The translations under genes and the position numbers were made by a program. A DNA stretch of 64,000 bases from Salibacterium aidingense DSM 18341 (GTDB taxonomy: Bacteria > Bacillota > Bacilli > Bacillales > Marinococcaceae): assembly GCF_000429685.1 (NCBI RefSeq), contig NZ_KE386940.1, positions 136,113-200,112 on the forward strand. Reading direction: 5' to 3'. Every line of letters begins with the position of its first letter. Positions within the stretch are counted from its first letter, which is position 1. The notes under the pieces are model-generated. The model saw nothing but the letters and a program-made list of their open reading frames with translations. It did no database searches and was not told the origin of the DNA. This document shows, piece by piece, positions 58,916 through 64,000 of the stretch.

Positions 58916-60872
58916 TCCAGGTATACAAAAACAGAATGCCAAGCAGCACGGCTGGATTGGTCTCATCTTTTTGATTGGTTGGCTGTTTGCACTTCCCCTG
59001 CAGATGATTCTCCTGGCTGAAGATGAAGAGCGGGTTTTAAACATTGAGCATATGTATGACATTACCCAGGGGCCTCAGACGTTGTTGATGGCAGGGGTGC
59101 CAGTACTTGCTGCTATCTTTTTATTCCGCTATCTGCAGGTGCCTGACGCAGCGGACATGATACACAGCCTGCCGGTGAAAAGAGAAAGCCTGCTGTTCAA
59201 TCAGCTGGTGAGCGGAACCATCATGCTGGTTGTTCCTATTTTGATTACAGCACTTGCTGTGTCCCTTGTCAGCGGGGCTTATCCGGTCTACGGTGATTTA
59301 ACCGGAACCGATATTTGGAACTGGGTGGGGATTGCCATCCTGATGAGCCTGTTTTTCTTTCTCTTCACTGTATTTGTTGGAATGATAACCGGGATATCTG
59401 TCGCCACCGGTATTTTAACGTTTATTCTATTAATGCTGCCGGTAGGACTCTTTTCTTTAATCAACAGTAATCTGGCCTTGTATTTGTACGGTTTTTCTTC
59501 TGCCTATCGAAATACAGAACAAGCTGCGCAATGGTCCCCGATTGTGGTCCTTACGGAGCTTGGAGAGAAAAGCATGAGCCTGGGGCAGGTGATTGGGTTT
59601 ATTGCAGCGGTAGTTATCAGCGGGGCCGCGGCCCTGGTGCTGTACAAATACCGTCATATTGAAACTGCGTCCCAGGCGATTACATTTACAGCGCTGCAGC
59701 CGATTTTCAAATACGGTGTCACGTTTTGTGCGATGCTGACAGGCGGTTTGTATTATAATCAGTATGGCAGCATCGGCTGGGTGATTTTCGGCTATATCTT
59801 TGGGTCCATCGTCGGGTATCTCATCGCCGAAATGATATTGAAAAAAACCTGGCGGGTGTTCCGAGGAAAATTGTTTCTCGGTTACGCCGGTTATGCTGTC
59901 GTTATTGTGCTTCTCGGAATATTGGTTAACTATGACGCGTTTGGCTTTGAAAAAGCGGTGCCGGAGACAAATGAGATTGAAGGGGTATATTTTGGGCATA
60001 ATGCTTATCAGTTAACCCAGGCTGATCAGAATGAGCAAAATCCATATAACCAATCCGAAGCGTACATTGAAAAGGTGCGGAATCTGCATGAAACGATTGT
60101 AGAAAAACAGCCGCAAGAATTGCCGGCCCAGTTTATGCAAAGAACTGACATTTTTGTCATTGCTTATGAACTCGAAAATGGCGGGCATATGATACGGGAA
60201 TATCAACACCTTCCCTCTGATGAAATCAAAAGCGGACTGAAAGCCGTTCTTGAGCAGGAAGCTTATAAATCCCAGGAGTATGAGCTGGATAAACTGAATG
60301 AGAAAGTATCTTCTGTAGAGTTCGTGCCCAATATTCCAGGGGCGGTGCAGCCTGCTCTCCGCATAGAGGATCAGGAGGAAATAGAGGAACTTCAGGAAAT
60401 TATGAAATACGAGATATCTTCCATAGGATATGAAAACATATTAAACCAAGGAATGGTTTGGGGGAATATTCAGTTTCATATTCCGGGGGATACAGAGGAG
60501 GAGACGAAGTCTTTTGACCTTCCCTATCATAAATCATTTGAAGAAGTCGATACGTGGCTGAAAAATAACGGGTATCTGGAACAGGCACGCCTGACCATAG
60601 AACAAGTAGATCGGATAGAAATAGCTCATGTCCCCCGTGCCACGGAACAAAACGCTTCTCCCGTACGTATTTTCAGGGAACAAGTGGAACAGGGCAATGC
60701 CGAAAGCGTAAATGTTAATAACGAGGAGGAGAAAAATCACATATTTAATCATTTCAGTGACTTCGGCAGGGGAGACTATGTGGTGAAGATTATGTTTGAC
60801 GGGGATGAAGCGACGTTTGGTTCCCTGCAGGAAGAACAAGTACCTGAATCCATCCAGGCTCAATTTGACTAA
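58890..60872 (+). CDS. ABC transporter permease with DUF6449-like C-terminal domain
   Basis: About 660 residues. The first 350 form around ten membrane helices (FFNPGIQKQNAKQHGWIGLI start, then AADMIHSLPVKRESLLFNQL). From 355 to the end is a hydrophilic domain outside the membrane (EGVYFGHNAYQLTQADQ, YEISSIGYENILNQGMVWG), of the DUF6449 type. It is the permease of the preceding ATPase. ATG at 58890 has ATGGGAGG upstream and overlaps the ATPase end. Confidence 0.8.
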   Translation: MKSKMSFFNPGIQKQNAKQHGWIGLIFLIGWLFALPLQMILLAEDEERVLNIEHMYDITQGPQTLLMAGVPVLAAIFLFRYLQVPDAADMIHSLPVKRESLLFNQLVSGTIMLVVPILITALAVSLVSGAYPVYGDLTGTDIWNWVGIAILMSLFFFLFTVFVGMITGISVATGILTFILLMLPVGLFSLINSNLALYLYGFSSAYRNTEQAAQWSPIVVLTELGEKSMSLGQVIGFIAAVVISGAAALVLYKYRHIETASQAITFTALQPIFKYGVTFCAMLTGGLYYNQYGSIGWVIFGYIFGSIVGYLIAEMILKKTWRVFRGKLFLGYAGYAVVIVLLGILVNYDAFGFEKAVPETNEIEGVYFGHNAYQLTQADQNEQNPYNQSEAYIEKVRNLHETIVEKQPQELPAQFMQRTDIFVIAYELENGGHMIREYQHLPSDEIKSGLKAVLEQEAYKSQEYELDKLNEKVSSVEFVPNIPGAVQPALRIEDQEEIEELQEIMKYEISSIGYENILNQGMVWGNIQFHIPGDTEEETKSFDLPYHKSFEEVDTWLKNNGYLEQARLTIEQVDRIEIAHVPRATEQNASPVRIFREQVEQGNAESVNVNNEEEKNHIFNHFSDFGRGDYVVKIMFDGDEATFGSLQEEQVPESIQAQFD

Positions 60873-60878
60873 GACATG

Positions 60879-60908
60879 AAGCCTGCCGGAGATCCGGCAG
60901 GCTTTTTT
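60879..60908 (+). terminator. Terminator of the YtrA-type operon
   Basis: AAGCCTGCCGGA and TCCGGCAGGCTT form a 12-bp perfect stem followed by a T run. Confidence 0.92.
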
Positions 60909-61008
60909 CAACAAAAATACTGAGAGAAAACCTTCCGTATTTGCTTACAGTTTCCGCCAGCTGTGGCAGACTCAACAGATAAAGAGACGAAACGGGAGGG
61001 GTTTGGCA

Positions 61009-62199
61009 TTGAAACATAATCCTGCTGGAAATAGTCTGCTGATTTTGACAACCGTGGGGATGGTTGCGGCATTTATGGTATGGGGGGCGTTCTCTCCGCT
61101 GATTAATCAATTCGGCGAAATGTACAACCTGACTGCCACGGAAAAAAGTGTTATGGCGGCAGTCCCGGTTTTACTAGGGTCGGTTATGAGAGTGCCGCTC
61201 GGGATCCTGACAGAAAAATACGGCGGCCGCAAAGTATACACGCTTCTTCTTTTATTTCTCATCCTGCCGCTCGCCGCGGCCGGTTTTGCTGATTCTTACG
61301 TGACCCTGCTGGTCTGTGCCTTTTTTCTTGGAATGGCCGGAACCTCGTTTGCGGTGTCGATGACATTCGTTTCGAAGTGGACGCCTAAGGAAAAACAGGG
61401 GACGGCGTTGGGGATCAACGCGCTCGGGAATGCAGGAACAGCGGCAGCCAGTCTGGCCCTGCCGAGTATTGCATTGATGGCAGGAATGGAGTGGGTGTTC
61501 TGGTCTTTGATTATTCCCATTGCCGCCATGGCCGTCCTGCTTTGGTTTTTCACACCGGAAACTCCCAGCGCGGATACAAGCCGGACGGTTAAAGGAGAAT
61601 TATCTGTTTTAGCGTTTAAACATACCTGGATGCTGTCTTTGTTTTATTTTGTCACCTTCGGGATTTTTGTGGCTTTCGGAGTTTACCTGCCTACGCTGTT
61701 GACCGATCTCTTCGGCCTGTCTGCAGTCGATGCCGGGATGAGAACGGCTGGTTTTATTGTACTGGCCACTTTTATTCGGCCGCTTGGCGGATATGCTGCG
61801 GACAAAATGGCTCCCGGAAGAATTTTGTCAGCTGTCTTTCTTGGCATTACCGCAGGAGGAGCCATGCTCACCATCGGCAGTGAAAATATTATCGTTATGA
61901 CCTTTGCAAGCCTGCTTCTTGCTGCGGCTGCAGGGATTGGCAATGGTGCTGTTTTTAAACTGGTGCCAAGTCTGTTTCCGTCTTCCACAGGAACGGTGAC
62001 AGGGATTGTAGGAGCGGCCGGCGGTCTGGGAGGATTTTTTCCTCCGATTATTTTAGGGGTAGTCAAAGATATGACGGGAGCTTACGCGATTGGATTTCTG
62101 CTGCTGGCTGCGATGAGCATCTGCTGCCTGGTGGTCAATAAAAAAGAATACGACAATGAGAAGAAAATCAGGCAGCTGAAAGAAGCGCAGGCCGGATAA
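61009..62199 (+). CDS. narK: Nitrate/nitrite MFS transporter (NarK family)
   Basis: A 396-residue MFS protein with twelve membrane helices. Nitrate/nitrite porter marks include MVWGAFSPLINQF, the RVPLGILTEKYGGRK loop, IRPLGGYAADK and GIGNGAVFKLVPSLFP. It moves nitrate in and/or nitrite out. TTG at 61009 is the likely start, 7 bases after GGGAGGGG. No nitrate reductase gene lies in the window, so the metabolic partner is elsewhere. Confidence 0.85.
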   Translation: MKHNPAGNSLLILTTVGMVAAFMVWGAFSPLINQFGEMYNLTATEKSVMAAVPVLLGSVMRVPLGILTEKYGGRKVYTLLLLFLILPLAAAGFADSYVTLLVCAFFLGMAGTSFAVSMTFVSKWTPKEKQGTALGINALGNAGTAAASLALPSIALMAGMEWVFWSLIIPIAAMAVLLWFFTPETPSADTSRTVKGELSVLAFKHTWMLSLFYFVTFGIFVAFGVYLPTLLTDLFGLSAVDAGMRTAGFIVLATFIRPLGGYAADKMAPGRILSAVFLGITAGGAMLTIGSENIIVMTFASLLLAAAAGIGNGAVFKLVPSLFPSSTGTVTGIVGAAGGLGGFFPPIILGVVKDMTGAYAIGFLLLAAMSICCLVVNKKEYDNEKKIRQLKEAQAG

Positions 62200-62599
62200 T
62201 AAAAGCGAATCCAGCATAGTCCCGGCTCAGGTATTTTCCTCTTACATGAAGATGCTTGGTGTGCCTTTCCAGCTGTATTTGGGATTGAATTGGTGATATT
62301 TGGGTTCCAGAGACAGGTATGCTTATAGGCGGATAGGAGAACCGGTACCTGTGGTGGAGGACATGAACCAACGGAACGAAGCTCTTATTGTCCTCCAAAA
62401 GAGCATTTGGACCGATGGGAAAAGAGATTAAAAGAAGGGTGGCGTCCAAAATCTCTTGGAGGCGCCTGGCCTAAAGAGAGAAAAACCCGATGGACTCCAA
62501 CCCCCAATGGAGTCTATTAGGTCAAAATAATGACTCTATACGGTCCTCCATTTCCCGCGTCGACTGTCCGGGGCCAGAAATCGTTAAGCAGAAATCTCC
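62200..62599. other. Intergenic region carrying a dispersed repeat
   Basis: No gene is seen. Bases 62357-62407 share GGAGGACA, CAACGGA and GTCCTCCAAAAGAGCATTT with 14108-14210. Further copies of GGACTCCAA/TGGAGT-type short inverted repeats lie at 62490-62515. Confidence 0.45.
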
Positions 62600-62601
62600 A
62601 A

Positions 62602-62640
62602 AAAAAAGACTCAGCCTGGGCGGTTTCACCAAGGCTGAGT
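62602..62640 (-). terminator. Terminator of the small leftward gene at 62645
   Basis: On the minus strand ACTCAGCCT and AGGCTGAGT close a 9-bp stem followed by CTTTTTTT. Confidence 0.82.
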
Positions 62641-62644
62641 TTTC

Positions 62645-63100
62645 TTATGCTCTTGTAAATCCTTCTTTATCAAGAAAATCCGTTGCTTCAGGATAGGAAT
62701 TAAAGGTGCCTTCTAAGTCCAGGCCGGCATAAACATTCCAGGACTCTCCTTCTTTCATGATTACTAAAATCTGATCATTAGGGTTCACCCATTCTTCCAT
62801 CGTCATTTCTTCCGGATCCTCCTGCGGCGACATCGAATCAATCGCTGCCGTCACAATCTCCCGAAGCTCCGGGGCACTGTAATTGCGGATGTTGACCATC
62901 CCTTTTTCGTCGGTTTTCACCCCATGGATCTGTCCCGCGTAAACGAAGCCGTTCCCGTTTGGATGCAGGTGGTAGACGACGTTTTTTTTATCAATCACAC
63001 TGTCTTCGTATTGGTAATTCACCCGGCCCAGTGAAACTTCCTTTTTCGTCAGTTCCGGGAACGCATCGAATATTTCCATTTTTTCTTCAAATGTAAGCAT
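62645..63100 (-). CDS. Small acidic protein, unknown
   Basis: A 151-residue acidic, soluble protein (TKKEVSLGRVNYQYEDSVID, VYHLHPNGNGFVYAGQI, MSPQEDPEEMTMEEWVNP). It looks like a compact alpha/beta cytoplasmic protein; I do not recognise a family. GGAGGTTC precedes the ATG at 63100. It may be cotranscribed with the gene at 63149, 48 bases upstream. Confidence 0.65.
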   Translation of the reverse strand: MLTFEEKMEIFDAFPELTKKEVSLGRVNYQYEDSVIDKKNVVYHLHPNGNGFVYAGQIHGVKTDEKGMVNIRNYSAPELREIVTAAIDSMSPQEDPEEMTMEEWVNPNDQILVIMKEGESWNVYAGLDLEGTFNSYPEATDFLDKEGFTRA

Positions 63101-63148
63101 AGAACCTCCAACATGTACGAGTCATTGCCTTTTATTATACCACGTCCT

Positions 63149-63754
63149 TCAGCCATTTAGCATCACCCCGAGCGGAGAAGATTCCTCGACGATATCCTGC
63201 AGGGCGTAGCCAGAAATCAGAAACATCGGAAAACCTACATAGCCGGGAGTAATGTCATATTGATCGAAATAAATGACAAGGCTTTTATCGGCCAGGTAAT
63301 ATTTCTGCTCCGGCGTAATCCCGGAGAACCCGTTCAACAGAGGGATGTTTCGTTCGTCAATCTGCGCTTCAATCAGGCGGTTTATTCGTTCTTCGTAATC
63401 ACTTCCCGGTTGGAACATGTCAGCCAATAAATCTACATTATCCCGGCCTGCATCTGCCGTGATGGAATCCATATACTCTACAGGATGGGCTAAACCTGGG
63501 CTGTTGGCAAAGAGGGAAAAGGTAAAGCTGATCATACAGCGCTGGTTGTTTTTGGTTTCAAAAGAGCCAATGATTTCTGTCCTCCCCGGCTCGTAATAGC
63601 CCAGATCTTTCACCTGGTCAAATAAGGAGCAGACTTTGCAGAATATGTCTCGGTTGATTGTTTCTGTGCCGGGATTTAAAAGCCACGGGAAGAAAATCGA
63701 TTCCTCCATTAATCGATATGTCTGAATCGGAAGCGGATAACGGCATAATTCCAT
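63149..63754 (-). CDS. DUF3298-like protein without membrane anchor
   Basis: The 201 residues resemble the DUF4163/DUF3298 tandem found in the outer part of RsiV-type anti-sigma factors: the C-terminal EQKYYLADKSLVIYFDQYDI and PGYVGFPMFLI blocks fit DUF3298 well. Unlike those proteins it has no signal peptide or membrane segment, so it should be cytoplasmic. GAGAGGAG precedes the ATG. Function unknown. Confidence 0.68.
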   Translation of the reverse strand: MELCRYPLPIQTYRLMEESIFFPWLLNPGTETINRDIFCKVCSLFDQVKDLGYYEPGRTEIIGSFETKNNQRCMISFTFSLFANSPGLAHPVEYMDSITADAGRDNVDLLADMFQPGSDYEERINRLIEAQIDERNIPLLNGFSGITPEQKYYLADKSLVIYFDQYDITPGYVGFPMFLISGYALQDIVEESSPLGVMLNG

Positions 63755-63852
63755 GTTTTATACTCCTCTCTGAAAACCAGCACGGTTAAAAATGAAAAGG
63801 CTGGTCCATAGTAATAGTAGTTCATTAATGATATGAGAAAAGGAGTGGAATC

Positions 63853-64000
63853 ATGAAAGCTTTCTTACTGTCCGCCGCGGCTCTTCTGCTTTTGCTGCAC
63901 AGCGGCTGTCAACAGCAGCAGGAGGATCAGGGCGCCGGGGACCAGAGCTATAATCACCTTGAGATTGTCGATAACGAGGAAGAAGAGCAGGAAGGGTTTC
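63853..64000 (+). CDS. Lipoprotein, 5' end only (cut by window end)
   Basis: The first 49 codons show a lipoprotein signal: MKAFLL, a leucine-rich core and the lipobox HSGC with the cysteine at about residue 18, then a Gln/Glu/Asp-rich linker. AAAAGGAG precedes the ATG by 7 bases. The rest lies beyond the window, so no family can be assigned. Confidence 0.8.
   Translation, partial: MKAFLLSAAALLLLLHSGCQQQQEDQGAGDQSYNHLEIVDNEEEEQEGF

Noticed and set aside
59457-59999. A 180-codon minus-strand frame
   Set aside because: Shadow of the ABC permease; no start signal and no recognisable motif.

Overview
This window looks like chromosome of an endospore-forming member of the Bacillaceae, probably a salt- or alkali-tolerant one. 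The evidence is the set of spore genes (an SspH-type SASP, CotX-like coat protein, CgeB-like glycosyltransferase, AprX, a CwlC-like amidase), strong AGGAGG ribosome binding sites, many TTG and GTG starts, and Rex-, Fur-, CcpA- and YtrA-type operator sequences. Acidic surface proteins hint at salt adaptation, but that is inference. No rRNA, tRNA, CRISPR array or intact transposon was found.

Layout. Bases 1-3100 are a decaying zone: intergenic repeats, a small hydrophobic peptide gene organised like a type I toxin, two DUF3953 pieces, a broken lipoprotein gene, a frameshifted membrane gene and what looks like a solitary IS150-type end. From 3.1 to 17.5 kb lie housekeeping and accessory genes: a TPR/ywbE/DEDDh-exonuclease operon, a flavin monooxygenase, an AbrB-zinc-CHAD fusion, a PhoX-TatA-TatC secretion unit, an ABC exporter, Rex-box-controlled lactate dehydrogenase, ferritin, a PC4/YdbC protein and sspH.

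From about 18.4 to 39.0 kb there is a large spore-surface glycan region. It holds six glycosyltransferases, a glucuronyl C5-epimerase homologue, sugar-nucleotide enzymes, coat proteins (CotX-like, two DUF2642 proteins), a cell-wall lytic enzyme without signal peptide and the AprX protease. Five scattered genes (6-dehydrogenase, Gfo/Idh oxidoreductase, DegT aminotransferase, hexapeptide acyltransferase, 2-epimerase) match, step for step, the WbpA/B/E/D/I route to UDP-2,3-diacetamido-2,3-dideoxymannuronic acid. Mother-cell (SigE/SigK-like) promoter motifs precede several of these genes.

From 39.2 to 46.1 kb is a catabolic operon: IclR regulator, FAH-family hydrolase, zinc dehydrogenase, L-rhamnonate dehydratase and a TRAP transporter. 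It is best read as uptake and non-phosphorylative breakdown of L-rhamnonate or a related aldonate, with a 24-bp operator palindrome and a perfect cre site. From 46 to 64 kb come a GGDEF protein, a Fur-box nitroreductase, an AtoE-type transporter, a GHL6 glycosidase with an aldo/keto reductase and a HAD phosphatase, a YbaN protein, another Gfo/Idh oxidoreductase, a helical-repeat protein, a YtrA-like regulator with its ABC transporter, a NarK-type transporter, two small unknown proteins and the start of a lipoprotein gene cut by the window end.
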